Assembly: GCA_031763025.1 (NCBI GenBank)
Contig: JASSKH010000026.1
Coordinates: 2,170,001 to 2,234,000 of the forward strand
Reading direction: 5' to 3'
From: Macrocystis pyrifera
Taxonomy: Eukaryota > Sar > Phaeophyceae > Laminariales > Laminariaceae
DNA: 64,000 nucleotides
The position numbers and the translations under genes were made by a program. The notes below the pieces were generated by a model that was given only the letters and a program-made list of their open reading frames with translations, had not been told where the DNA came from and ran no database searches. This document shows positions 1 to 10,335 of this stretch, one piece after another (the stretch's first letter is position 1; every line of letters begins with the position of its first letter).

Positions 1-855
1 CCACGGCGCACACTACAATAGCAACAACAGTAGCAGCGAGCGGCACAACAGCAGTACAACAGCACCAGCGCTCCACACTTCAGCATTTGTGACAGCCACG
101 GCTGTGCTTTTGTGCGTGTATGTGTGTGCAGTGTTTGTTCACCCTGAGATAGATGCATGCAATGGTGTTCAAATTTCCCGTACAATTAAAAAAAAAAAAA
201 ACACACACACACACGTCGTCGAACCCCATCGCGTCGCACAGCAGCAGCAGCAGATACAGCAGCAACAGTCAGAGTAAATAGGGAAAAGCCTGATGATGAG
301 ACGGTGATGACGCTCCCTCTATCGACACACGACACCCTCGGGATTTCGAGTCAACCGCATCCCGAAGGGAGACCTCACGTATACCGGGTATGAACATATA
401 ATTACTTACAGATATATCACTCTCTGAGCGTCCTCGGTTGGTACATCCCTGGCCTCTCAGAGCTCCCACTTGGGAATCGCCTCCTTTATTACTTGCCGGA
501 CCTTTCCAGCGGGCCTTTGTTTTCCCTATTTTTCTTGGGACTTCCGGTTCTTTTTTTCCTTTTTTCTTCTTTCGCTTCGTGTGCGTGCGTGTACTCGGAG
601 CACTGCACGGCGGGCGAGCCCGGCGCCGTCGCGGATGTCAGCGGGTGCTGGCGGGTAGGGGGAGGGTTGAAAGGAGCGGTGTCGCCGTTTTCGTGCCTAG
701 GCGTCGCGTGTGCCTCGAGACACGAGGGCAGCATGAATGGGCTCTGTCTGGCCTCCATTTGTGGTTTTTGATAGAGTATATACGAGATTATAAGGGTCGT
801 TCGGGATTTCAAGATAAGATTCAAGCGGTGCATATTTTTGCGACCGCTCTTGAAG
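1..855. other. Left-end sequence without a supported gene
   Basis: The first 270 bases are rich in CAG/CAA triplets and a CA run. The rest has T-rich stretches and chance open frames on both strands with biased, low-complexity translations (Phe, Arg or Ser rich). I see no convincing exon before position 856. Confidence 0.5.
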
Positions 856-917
856 CTCAAAGAGAGAGGTACGCAGTCTGAGCGCCAACATTGTCGAGCT
901 GGAGAACGACGGCCACG
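856..917 (+). CDS. Candidate internal exon, prefoldin subunit 2-like
   Basis: A 62-base open stretch lies between an AG acceptor (854-855, preceded by a T-rich stretch) and a good donor (G|GTGAGC at 918). In the only long open frame it reads SKREVRSLSANIVELENDGH plus one base of a split codon. The pattern resembles the N-terminal coiled coil of prefoldin subunit 2, where an ELE-x4-EH-x-LV segment occurs: the split codon could supply the Glu of the EH pair. Prefoldin is a cytosolic co-chaperone that hands actin and tubulin to CCT. I could not find the next exon, which should start with AG or AA followed by a His codon, and earlier exons would lie outside the window. An alternative acceptor exists at 875-876. 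Because only 20 residues support the call, it is tentative. Confidence 0.33.
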
Positions 918-2059
918 GTGAGCACCGGGCTTCACGCGAGGCGGGCGACGGGGCTCACTGTGACAGGGAGTGAGGAAAGCTTTACCCGGACCGAATCGGT
1001 GGCGAGGTAGTTGCGAGAGGGGCGGGCTGCATAGGAGGCTGAGAGAAGCTCTGCTGTTGGATTTTTTTCTTTTTTGACCAGTGCAAGGTGTTCCAATCAG
1101 GCAGAAAATTACTACATGAGAGGGGACGGGGATTTTTTTTCCTTTCCGAAATTTCGGTTTCATTTTCATTGTTTTTGCGGTGCTGCCGTTGGGCCGTGCT
1201 GTGCTTTCTCTTTCGTACATTCAGCAGTTACTCACAACAAGAAAAAAAGTACCCTACGTACCTGGGGTATGTACGTACGTACGGCATGTGAGCGAACCGC
1301 CCGCGCGCGAAGCGTACGTATGTGCCTTCCGACCTGTTTTTCTCCTGAAGCATGGCGGCGGGACTCAAGTCGGTAGTTTGCAACTCTGTACTATCATAAA
1401 AAAAAAAAACTATATTCAATCATGGACCTCTGTCCGCTCTGCATAATTTGATGTACTTTTCCTTCGTGAGCGAGCGTAGAGGGCGGCCTAGGCTGCCCGC
1501 GGAGCGAAGCGCCTTGTATATACGTATCATAGCTATATACGCGTATATATCCTTTCTCCGTTTCCTCGCTGCCTCGGCAAGGCATGCTGCAAGGCATGCC
1601 CCATCAGGCTTGTAGCGAGTGGGGTAGGTCTTTCTGGCGGGTGCAAGGCCGGACTCACCCTCAAGGAATGATACCTTCTTGCTGCTGCGTGCGGCCGCGA
1701 GGCTTACCCGTGTAAGTAGATTTTGTTCTTCACGGCTTCCTTGACGGCTTCCTTGACGGCTTCCTTGACGGTTGTCCGTCATGGGGCAAGAGTACCGTCA
1801 ACCGATATATTTCCATACAGCAAGTAATAGTATTACTAGTATTTGCCGCATACCGCACACCCAGCAAAGATGTCAGGAGACATGTCAAGCAACGCAAAAC
1901 GTGCGCTGTCGAGGGTGTAGGGCCGATAATTCCACACTAAAAGCCAGTAATTTGATGTCAGTCAAGGCATGTCAAGGCAAGCTTGCTGTCAGTCAAGGGG
2001 TGAAATGCTGTCTCCTGACATCTTTGACACCCAGTGTTGGCAATGGCGCCGAAGAAAGG

Positions 2060-2410
2060 TGCGATGCGACTAATAATAATGCGATATACCTGGTAATCGT
2101 CTTTTGACTTTTTTTTCGCGATTAATCGCCAACGAAAAATATAATCGCGATATATATATACGTACGGGCAGAAAGTGGTCCCCAAGCGGAGCAACCGTCA
2201 AAAACATAAAATGTTGACCCTGAAAAAACCAAAAACTAGGGTCTGGAGTAAGGATGTGCGGGAGATGCGAGTATTTCGTGAACATTGGATTGGGGATAGG
2301 CTCCATGTCGTCATCGGGAAGACGAAACAGGAAAAAAAATGTTGGTAATTTTGTAATGTTGCTCCCTTAGTGTTTCACAGAGGGTTTCGGAGGCGTTTTT
2401 GCATTTCAAT
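2060..2410 (+). repeat. Dispersed repeat family I, copy 1
   Basis: This aligns over about 350 bp with the reverse complement of 22900-23290. Shared landmarks in order are an ATCGCGATATAT block, a GTTGACCCTGAAAA block, GGAGATGCGAGTATTT, GAACATTGGATTG and GAGGGTTTCGGAGGCGTTTT. The reading frame that is open in the other copy is broken here. Confidence 0.7.
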
Positions 2411-2757
2411 ATATCGTGATCGCGGGAGATATTTTCGCGATCTCGATTGCTGTTTTTAAGACTATATCACGATTTCATCACGATTACATCGTGATCGTAA
2501 AACGTAAAACGCGATTGACAACACTCTGTGCACACCCCACCCCACCCCACTGCACACCTGAACAGGCAACATAAATGAACAGCAGGTGATCGAAACCAGA
2601 CTATTAATATCAACACTCGAAATGAAGACGGAAGACGGAAAACGGAGCGGCGGATTTCAATGTTCGAAGTTCAATTACTAGCCGTGCGAGTCAATTTTCC
2701 TTCCACAGACGTATGTAATACGATTCAGTGCTAAATGACAATTTCTACACAATTTCC

Positions 2758-3127
2758 TGCTGTAGTTTTTCGTATTTTATTGCAACCTTGACGTTTATTA
2801 TTGATAGTAATAGTCAACACGTATACTTGTACAAGTATACGCTCGCAGGGCAGGTCGAGAAGCGTTGCGTAACATTTGGTATCAGATGAAATTTCCGACA
2901 ACGATCAAAGCATCTCACACGCAGAAAAAGAGACGAGGGTGGAATGCTGTAGTTTTTCGTATTTTATTGAAACCTCGACGTTTATTATTGATAGTAATAG
3001 TCAACACGTATACTTGTACAAGTATACGCTCGCAGGGCAGGTCGAGAAGCGTTGCGTAACATTTGGTATCAGATGAAATTTCCGACAACGATCAAAGCAT
3101 CACACACGCAGAAAAAGAGACGAGGGT
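2758..3127 (+). repeat. 187-bp direct tandem duplication
   Basis: Copy 1 is 2758-2944 and copy 2 is 2945-3127; they are nearly identical with a constant offset of 187. Each contains the perfect 20-bp palindrome GTATACTTGTACAAGTATAC. The duplication creates paired short open frames that are not convincing genes. Confidence 0.9.
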
Positions 3128-3451
3128 TGTTTTTGTGTTTTCCAGAACTGCTGTCTCTTTTAACTGTGTATTATTATCATAATATTCGTGGATCAATCTC
3201 GGGACGCACAGGTGCGTTTCTGCGTTTCTACTCGCATTTGCAACGAGCAGTACTGCACCAAGTGCTTCCAGAACCTGGGAGCTTGGGAGGAGTCAAGGGG
3301 CAGTATTTCGTCTGTTGGTGCTGCCAGTACTCCGAGTACTCGGAAGTATCGAAATACTCTCAATAAACGACGTATACTCCGCGTATGACGCGTAATCCGA
3401 CCATTTATTTATGCGACGTTTCGGCAATGCCATCCCCGTTTATTTGCAGAA

Positions 3452-3555
3452 AACATTCATTCACAGAATGGTCCCACGTCCCACGAGTGGAAGTTGGACC
3501 AAATGAAAACATTCACAGAATGGTCCCACGTCCCACGAGTGGAAGTTGGACCAAG
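3452..3555 (+). repeat. 52-bp tandem duplication
   Basis: The segment with ACAGAATGGTCCCACGTCCC and GAGTGGAAGTTGGACCAA occurs twice at an offset of 52. Confidence 0.85.
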
Positions 3556-5338
3556 TTACTTTTGGGGGGGGGCTGCTGGATTACTTACTTACGTAGAGTA
3601 CTGGTGGTACTTCGGGAATATATACTGCTTGTACTCGCAGTATTTCGGGTTCAACACTCTGGATGCTCTTGAGCACTACGTCTATTTCGAATTTATGTAC
3701 TGCGGGTACTGCTTGTGCTCGGGGTTCTGTACTATGTATGTTGTGTCGGCCGCACCTAGTGCGAAGGCATGGTATTGCGTAGGCTATTAATGCATTACGG
3801 TGTGTTATCTCTGTGTCGTAGTCTGTGACCACAGAGCTCGTATCTTTCTAGGGTGAAGAATCAGCACGGACACTGGGCTTGCTGGATGTCGACGAGTAGA
3901 AGAACGGTTTAATGTGAAGAACACACACACACACACCTCCCATAGACTCCCATTACAGTTAGTATTCGCAGTATTTAGGCTTTCAGTACTGCTCATACTG
4001 CCAGTACTACAGCAGTACCAAGTGTTTGGGCCTTCAGTACTGCTCCTACTCCCAGTACTCGCAGTATTTAGGCCGCCAGCACTGCAAAAACTCTCGGCAC
4101 TTGGAGTATGAAATATACTCGATACTCCGAGTATACCTGGTACGTCGTGCAGCAGAGCAAGGAGTAATGAACCCGCGAGCAGCGAGAGAGCGAGGCAGAG
4201 AGCGACAGAGCCGACACGCAGACTACCTTACCGCCTCTCTCCAAGCCACAAATAACAACTGCACTGGTCGGGAATATAGCACCCGTTTGATACCCCCATC
4301 GGATTCGAAACGAGGCTATATATTCTCGATCAAAGTGGTATACGTCGGCTATACGACGCCTACATGTAGCACCCCGTACAAATTCTCTCTAATAATACAA
4401 TAGTTCCACGGATACATGGTATGTACCTGGTGCTGGTCTGCTGGTACAACTGGGACACATCACGTACTCGAAGAAGCCCTTTGCGAGACTCGACAGGACG
4501 GGGGGGGAAAGCAAGCTACGGATAGGTACTACAGAAGCAGCGGCATGAAAAGTATGAAACGTAGCAGCACACAGGCATGGACAGGGCAAAGCACGCGAGT
4601 GCTACATAATACCGTACCTACCCTCAGTGTAACCCCACGTGAACGACCACAAACAAGAGTACCTTGGCAAACGCGCCGCCGCAGCAGACTGGACGAGCTA
4701 CTGCTGACCTGTAGATAAAACGTGTTGCATTTTGAAGTAGAAGTCCCCCGTGCATCACAGAGGGTTGGGTGCTTTCCATACACACCCTACTCGTAACTCG
4801 TAACATAGCAGCGGAGGCAATCGTACACAACAATTGTTCACACATCATATCACGATACTGGAGTCGATATGATACAAAGCTAAAATATACGAGAAAGGTT
4901 CGAGGCACCTGAGACATGGCGCCACAGCTTTTCGGCAGATGCCCGCCCACTTTTCCAGGCGGTGTAAGCACCGTGGACGCGTAAAGAGCGCCCGAGACAG
5001 TGCTGTACAGATACAAGTAAATTTTCCCTTACTCCGTGCTCTTACCTAGGCCGGATAACTCATGCATCCTCGCCCGCAAAGTGTGTCCCGAATCGAGCGC
5101 CTCTCTTGTGTACGAGTAGTTCCGCTTTCTGCGCAAATACGGTGCACAAAAAAAGGATGCTCTATATCTTGCGCAGGCCTCTGCACAAAGGGGATTATTC
5201 GTGTATTCCCACCGCCAAATACAACAGAATTGGCCATGGCGCCTCAAAAGGTTTTGTCTGTGTGCTGCTTCTCAGCGTGTCTGCTGTAGCGGGGCCAAGG
5301 GACGGGGGCACCTGCCTGGATTGCATAGGCGGTAGTAA

Positions 5339-5504
5339 ATGCCCGCAGTAGTTGAGAGCTCCAAGGGAAGGGCCAAGCTATTCAACACCTTGGACCGGTC
5401 TGGGGCGCACTTTATTTCTGTTGGATCGGGATCATCATCGGACTCGGAAGGCGACGACTCGGAGGAGGACGGCGGGCAGGCATCGGCGACGAAGGCTTCC
5501 CCAG
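5339..5504 (+). CDS. Candidate exon, acidic serine-rich protein of unknown function
   Basis: An ATG at 5339 (A at -3) opens a 55-codon frame, ending at a CCCCAG|GTGCGG donor after one base of a codon. The translation begins MPAVVESSKGRAKLFNTL and then has an acidic Ser/Asp/Glu tract (GSGSSSDSEGDDSEEDGG) typical of casein-kinase-2-type, nuclear or nucleolar low-complexity regions. Codon choice looks coding. A phase-compatible second exon exists at 7209-7336 (acceptor CTTCAG at 7208). It would add a basic segment (RSARKRTRKVLSLWHTL) and end at TAA 7334-7336. An upstream ATG in good context (5236, MAPQK) could instead be a first exon with a weak donor. The opposite strand is also open over 5272-6117, but its translation lacks recognisable domains. 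I recognise no family. Confidence 0.3.
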
Positions 5505-6528
5505 GTGCGGCCGTATGTACGAGTAGTAACACTTGCGTGCACTGCTCTTGGTGAATGCGTGACCGCCCGTACGGATGGATATCTGGGTGTTGATATAACA
5601 GCAGTGCAGTGTGTGCGGTGTTCTTTCGGCGGGTCAGCTTGAGGATTTCGCCTCTTGACTCTAGTCTTGAGTCAGTTAACAGCAGTTCAGAGTTGTCTAC
5701 GACGCAGTCTAGACTGACTACTGCTGTGTTGTATCGTACTCTTGTACCTGGTATTTGATCTGCTGGGCAACCTGGAAGGAAGTCTTTACTATACGATGGC
5801 CTCCATGAGTACTGTATGCATCTGGCATGTAGAGCGTACAACCGCTGCTGTGTTGTGTCTTTGGGGTGCTCGCTGTAAAGGCAGGCGGTGAGGTAGCGAT
5901 GTGGTGATATCCGTAGAAGACGCTCAAGATCGACGGTTCCCGTTTTGATCGAATGTTCTCGTCGCAGAGGTGTAAAAGTGGTGCCGACGACATGCGTATA
6001 AACTCGGGCTGGTACACACCCAATCGCCAAATCTAACTTGGCCTTCCAAGCAGCTGCACTGCTGTACTGCTGTGTCTGCACGCGTGACCGAGTGTTTACT
6101 TTACACATATTATCCATGGACCGTAATCCCGTCGCTCGTGAGACTTGGCATTGGGTGTGATTGATTGCCCAGCACGCAGCAGCAGCAGCAGTCGCGCTGT
6201 TCTAATATGATGGCCGGCGTCCCCGGTGGCTTGGTAGGTGGTCCGCGAGCCTATCAAGATCAATTTCGTGAGTTCGAGTCTCACCGAGTGCATCCTCATG
6301 CATAGGGCTTTTTCTTGCATAAAATTGATTAGCGGAAAGCGCGAGAGCGTGAGTTAGCTGTACATTCGATGAAAATCGACGAGCAGTGGGAATGCTGAAC
6401 CCTATGCGCGATAAAAACTATAGGCACGTACCGGGGGGGGAGAAGGGACGACACCTGTGACCACGGCTTGTCCAGAAGATCGTCGAGGGTAAAACCTCCT
6501 ACGAGTGGGCTGGAAAGTAAAAGTGATG

Positions 6529-6568
<40 letters not shown>

Positions 6569-7208
6569 CCTACCACGCTGGCCGATAAATTCCCAGCCAG
6601 CGTGGCATTTGAATAGCGCGACTATCGGTGTTGTGCTGGCCGATCGCTCCCGCTGTCAAGTCTCTCTCAAGAGACGTGATAATGGTGGAAGGCTTTACGT
6701 AATGGGTATAGAGTAAACGCTCGGTCACATGTGCAGGTAGACATCAGACCAGCTGCTTGGAAGACCAACTTGGATTGTTGACTCATTGTTTACAAGCAGC
6801 TGCTTTGCTGTGTCTGCGTCCGTGACGAATTTAGAATGGGGAGTGACGGTCACGCCTTCCGTTTCGCGTATTCTCGGCGCATCCTTCCTCTCGTACGACA
6901 CACCAGGCAACCCCCACAGACTAGTGGGAAACGACACAGCGAAGCCCCGCAACAGGGTCTTTCGTGTCAAATATACCCTATACCTGCTCGTAGCTTCACA
7001 TCACGTCAACAACCGCGCTGCAGCTCTCACAGTCCTAAAGACTTGCACCTATATCAGCCCCACCCCGATAAGCAAGGCCTCGATGAAACCCGGGGATGGT
7101 GTAAGAGTACGTCCCTCCTTCCAGTTCTACAGCAGAGAAATATATACTTGGCTACAGCAGTACTAGAAACTGAATTCAAGCGCGTGGAACCACATGTTCA
7201 AACTTCAG
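5505..7208. other. Intervening DNA with SINE
   Basis: Holds the tRNA-derived SINE at 6211-6563 and otherwise chance open frames. If the 5339 and 7209 exons belong together, this is their intron. Confidence 0.4.
6211..6563 (+). mobile_element. tRNA-derived SINE with poly-A tail, copy 1
   Basis: The 5' head is tRNA-like: an A-box-like TGGCTTGGTAGGTGG followed about 45 bases later by a strong pol III B box, AGTTCGAGTCTC (6271-6282). The body continues through a conserved CGCGAGAGCGTGAGTTAGCT block and a G-run, and ends in a long A tract (6531-6563). The same body, on the other strand, is at 35916-36246, and tail fragments are at 32302-32440 and 59095-59240. A-box divergence argues against a functional tRNA gene. 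Confidence 0.75.
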
Positions 7209-7336
7209 CGACGAGGTCCGCCCGAAAGAGGACACGGAAAGTGCTATCGCTTTGGCACACACTCACGGGAGTGGACAAAGGAGCTCATATCTGCCCTACC
7301 AAATATTGGCTTGATGGCAACGTTCGGAGCTATTAA
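7209..7336 (+). CDS. Possible terminal exon joined to 5339-5504
   Basis: The acceptor TTCAG|CG restores the phase left by the donor at 5505: one base plus CG gives Ala. The frame runs 42 codons to TAA and is basic at its start. The support is splice-phase consistency only. A different frame here reads KCYRF, reminiscent of prefoldin 2, but without the conserved GG that should follow. Confidence 0.2.
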
Positions 7337-7353
7337 TAGAGCAGAAGAACGAA

Positions 7354-7662
7354 ATGTCCTCAGGAAAAAAAACGCGGGCAGACGTGGTTCCAGTGTCTTT
7401 GTTGTCGGGAGTTTTGGCAATTTTAGCTTTTTTTGTGGGCAGTGAGTGCAACACAGGTGTCATCCGCTACATTATGTTCAGTAATCGTGATGATCAGTTA
7501 GGCCAAACCGGTTTGGTTTCTGGAAATCGAGGTTTCAGCACCTTGGCAGGCGTGTTTGACCAGGGAAACGGGCGAATCGGGCCCGCTTTTCTTGAAGTCC
7601 CACCAGCCATTTTGCGAGAGGCATGCAACGCCATTTGCCGTTTCTTCAGGATAGCAGTTTGA
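7354..7662 (+). CDS. Uncertain 102-codon open frame
   Basis: An uninterrupted frame from ATG 7354 to a stop at 7660-7662. The translation has an N-terminal hydrophobic segment (VSLLSGVLAILAFFVG, residues 13-28) followed by a mixed-composition tail without low complexity. I recognise no family, and chance frames of this length occur elsewhere in the window. Confidence 0.18.
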   Translation: MSSGKKTRADVVPVSLLSGVLAILAFFVGSECNTGVIRYIMFSNRDDQLGQTGLVSGNRGFSTLAGVFDQGNGRIGPAFLEVPPAILREACNAICRFFRIAV

Positions 7663-8548
7663 AAACTTGTCGATACACTTCAGTTTCCTCTGTTCAGTTT
7701 CGGACGCGATTTATCTGAAAAAGAGGCCATTTTTTCGGCTGAAACGTCGACATATATCTGAAAATGACTTGATTTTTTGTGTGGAAACGACAACATCGTA
7801 ATAATTTCGAACGACACCCCTGGATAAAAGAAAAACGGATCTAGATACCTCTCCCCAACAGACTGCAAGTATTCTGAGAAGAGCGAGCCTGATTCGGTCG
7901 GACTCTGGCTCTAAAATACGTGAAAGTACGTATAAAACACAGTTTCGGGTAAGTTTTTCGGTTTTCAAAACCCTCCCGTAAGAGATGGCCTTATTACAGC
8001 AGTAGTGGCACTCTATATCGTGCCGTTATGTGCCAGTAGACCCCATACACCGGCATTATAGCGGGCACCGGCACTATTCCGCACAATACCACACTGGTTA
8101 TTAACAGTATTAATAGGAATCTCATCTGTGCCAAGCGATTCCAGCGGCATTATATCGGGCACCGGCGTTGAACCTGTAGAGGGACGGGACCCCTGCTGCT
8201 GTACGAGTACCTGGGTTTTTTTTTCCGCAAAAGGAAGGTACCATACTACTGCTGTAGGCACCGTACTACGTGCAGTATAGGCCCACCGGTAAGAAATAAG
8301 AAAATGAGCTACCAAGAGTATTATTCTAAGAAACTTGAGGCTCACTTTTTGGAGGACGCTATTTAAGATTGCCAGGTATGGATTAAGAAATCGCGTTGAT
8401 GGGTGAGCGCTTCACTGATCACTATTAATACCAAGAACCACTCTGTCTCTCCACTTAAGGACCGTTTGTACACTAGAATGTTCAGGCAAAAATGCTCTTA
8501 TAATATTCAGAGCGAGGTTGTTCGAGGATGGTGTCACGATAAGGTCAT

Positions 8549-8638
8549 CAACCCTTTTTGGACGGCAGTCCCGTTTAGGGGAAAAAAACACTTGGAATTA
8601 GAGTAGTTTGTCCCCAAAATAGGACTGCAGTACTCTGG
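8549..8638. mobile_element. Family-K inverted-repeat element
   Basis: Begins AACCCTTTTTGGA, then GCAGTCCCGTTTAGGGG, a spacer containing CTTGGAATTAGAG, then TTTGTCCCCAAAATAGGACTGCAGTA. The two halves are inverted repeats able to form a hairpin. Related copies are near 30988-31213, 43366-43565, 55410-55440, 55600-55630, 59849-59925 and 63050-63155. Confidence 0.65.
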
Positions 8639-8828
8639 GGGTCAAGTCACAAGAACGGTGGGAGTGAGGAGCGTGACAGACGCCTTCAACTGTGTGAGCG
8701 ACTGCTGCTGCCTTGGCGGTTCTTCCGTTTTGACTGTGTCCCAACAGCAGCAGTCTTGGGATCGTGTCGCTATCAAGGGATGCAGAATCTTGCTCGGTGA
8801 GAATGGTTGGCGGGCGGAGGGGCGGGGG

Positions 8829-9070
8829 GGGTGTGTGTGTGCTCATTTTCAAGCATGGTCGTAGTCGTATGATACCATAGACCCTCGCATCCCTACAAAG
8901 CCGAGACGGAGCACGTCGGGTTTTCACCGATCAGGCAGACATTGCTTGCATCAAGCGCGAAGCGCCGTGAGGTGTTGGGCGAGTCGTATGAAGGGTGAGC
9001 TTCATCCTACTAGGAACAGCTTTGGAGGCGGATTTTCTTGCATACAGGTGACGGCGTCAATGGTTTGATT
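8829..9070 (-). mobile_element. Family-P poly-C-ended element
   Basis: Minus-strand copy of the P consensus (…CACGGCGCTTCGCGCTTG… then …CCGACGTGCTCCGTC… then …GGGTCTATGGTATCATACG…), ending in AATGAGCAC and a C-rich run. It carries the internal hairpins characteristic of the family. Confidence 0.75.
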
Positions 9071-9698
9071 ATTTTCTGGTGTGGCTTCCGTGCACGCGGA
9101 GACTGAGACCAAGCTCGTGCCCCTCTGGAAAACCCCTGGTTTTCCACGTAAGATACGCCTCCCAAGTATTACAAATACGATCCCAGTCCCTGAATCCAGG
9201 TAATTACCGGGCTTTCAACTATATTCAAGGCAGTATCATAACACTAGCCCACTCTGATAAGCCGTATATGCAGAATTATGGGAAATTCATGGAAACCCCG
9301 ATTCCACTAACTAGAACATGAGTCGAAGATGCGGCTCCTCAAAACCCACTCGCACACCTCTGAACGGCAAGGCGACGAAGCCGGCAAAGTACGTAAAAAA
9401 AACAATGAACGGAAGACCTAGCCTTAAGGGGCAGGAAGAAATCGTCAATGAAAGCCATCGCCATGCCACCCACACGGGGGGGCGGGGGGGGCGAGGAAGA
9501 TGCATGGAAAAGCGAAAAGTGAACACCAAAACGTTCTGCTGCTAGTATAAGAACTTATCACTACTTCATGGTCCTGTCTGCGTTTAGGAACATTACTCTC
9601 GTCTACCCCGACTGGGACGCCGCCAGAGATAGCAGTGGGTTTACTATGTGACTGCCTCGTGGGTGCCTTACCATATACACACAACTGGACGTGTTCAT

Positions 9699-9908
9699 TT
9701 GTTGCTCGCCTTAGCCATTTGACCAATGACCAAGCATCCCTTTCGAGACGGAGCACCGTTCCCACTCCTAAAAGAGACACCTCCAACAGTTTGGGGGCTC
9801 ATTGCACTGTTTGCCCATACTACAATAGAAACTATTTGCTGCTCGTGTCCCCTTCCTGGCTCGCCTCCTGTGGCCACCATCTATCTCTTAGGAACAGCGA
9901 TCGTTTTC
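9699..9908 (-). mobile_element. LINE-Q 3' end fragment
   Basis: The reverse complement matches the 61275-61490 copy: an ATGGTGGCCAC block (Trp-rich end of the coding part), GGAGGTGTCTC, GAGACGGAGC read in reverse, and the GCAACAAATGA terminus. It is 5'-truncated, as expected for target-primed reverse transcription. Confidence 0.7.
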
Positions 9909-10145
9909 TCGCTACTATCGGTTGTGCCAAACTCCGGTATGTTGTGTATGTATTAAGCATATAGTTGTTTCAGTTTTTTATTCTAACTGACTTCGTCGCC
10001 ATAAAAATCTAGGCCTGTGGTCACAGGACAGGCAGGCTCCAAAAACTCTGGAGTGGAAAAAAAAAACGCAGGAAAAAATAACATGACAAGTATCATACGA
10101 ACGACGGTGGTGTTTGGTCGTTTGGTTGTTTGTTTGGCCACGCAG

Positions 10146-10335
10146 GAGGCGGAAATAAAGGCAAGGCAAAGCACGACAGATCGTGCCAGAAGCACAAGCG
10201 AAAGCAGCAGAGGCTAAAGCAGTCGACGCCCCTTCAGAGCCCCTGCGACGGGGAGGAGGTGCCGAGGAGCGGGGAGGGAGGCAGCATCATGAGCGTGCGA
10301 TACAACAGGGTAACGTCCGGCGACGGCCCCAGCAG
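10146..10335 (+). CDS. TMEM128-like gene, exon 1 (5' UTR plus start)
   Basis: A pyrimidine-rich acceptor ending CACGCAG (10145) and a near-consensus donor CAG|GTGAGA (10336) delimit this exon. ATG at 10289 starts MSVRYNRVTSGDGPS. The same frame is open back to the acceptor, giving a Lys/Gln-rich stretch that may be 5' UTR or an N-terminal extension from an upstream exon. Confidence 0.55.

Larger units (their letters stand above)
918..5338. other. Repeat-rich DNA without a supported gene
   Basis: Contents: T-rich DNA; a triplicated 12-bp CTTGACGGCTTC unit near 1738-1770; a copy of a dispersed repeat (2060-2410); a 187-bp tandem duplication (2758-3127); a 52-bp tandem duplication (3452-3555); and a stretch at 3290-4140 full of degenerate AGTACT/GCAGTA words. 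No exon is supportable. Confidence 0.5.
7663..10145. other. Repeat-rich DNA upstream of the TMEM128-like exon
   Basis: Contains a family-K inverted-repeat element (8549-8638), a family-P element (8829-9070, minus), a LINE-Q 3' fragment (9699-9908, minus) and short chance frames. The 9318-9545 plus frame is Lys/Arg rich but without support. Confidence 0.5.

Noticed and set aside
3514-4140. CRISPR-like or ordered direct repeats
   Set aside because: The AGTACT/GCAGTA words are irregularly spaced and degenerate, and there are no unique equal-length spacers.
5272-6117. Long minus-strand open frame of 281 codons
   Set aside because: No recognisable domain, no convincing start context, and its right part overlaps a better plus-strand candidate exon whose acidic tract it mirrors.
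6211-6292. Functional tRNA gene
   Set aside because: The B box is good but the A box is off-consensus, the anticodon arm is unclear, and the same head is attached to a SINE body with poly-A elsewhere.
7194-7445. KCYRF motif as the next prefoldin-2 exon
   Set aside because: The conserved glycine pair and following LVERTV-like residues are absent, and the reading frame is not phase-matched by a clear acceptor.
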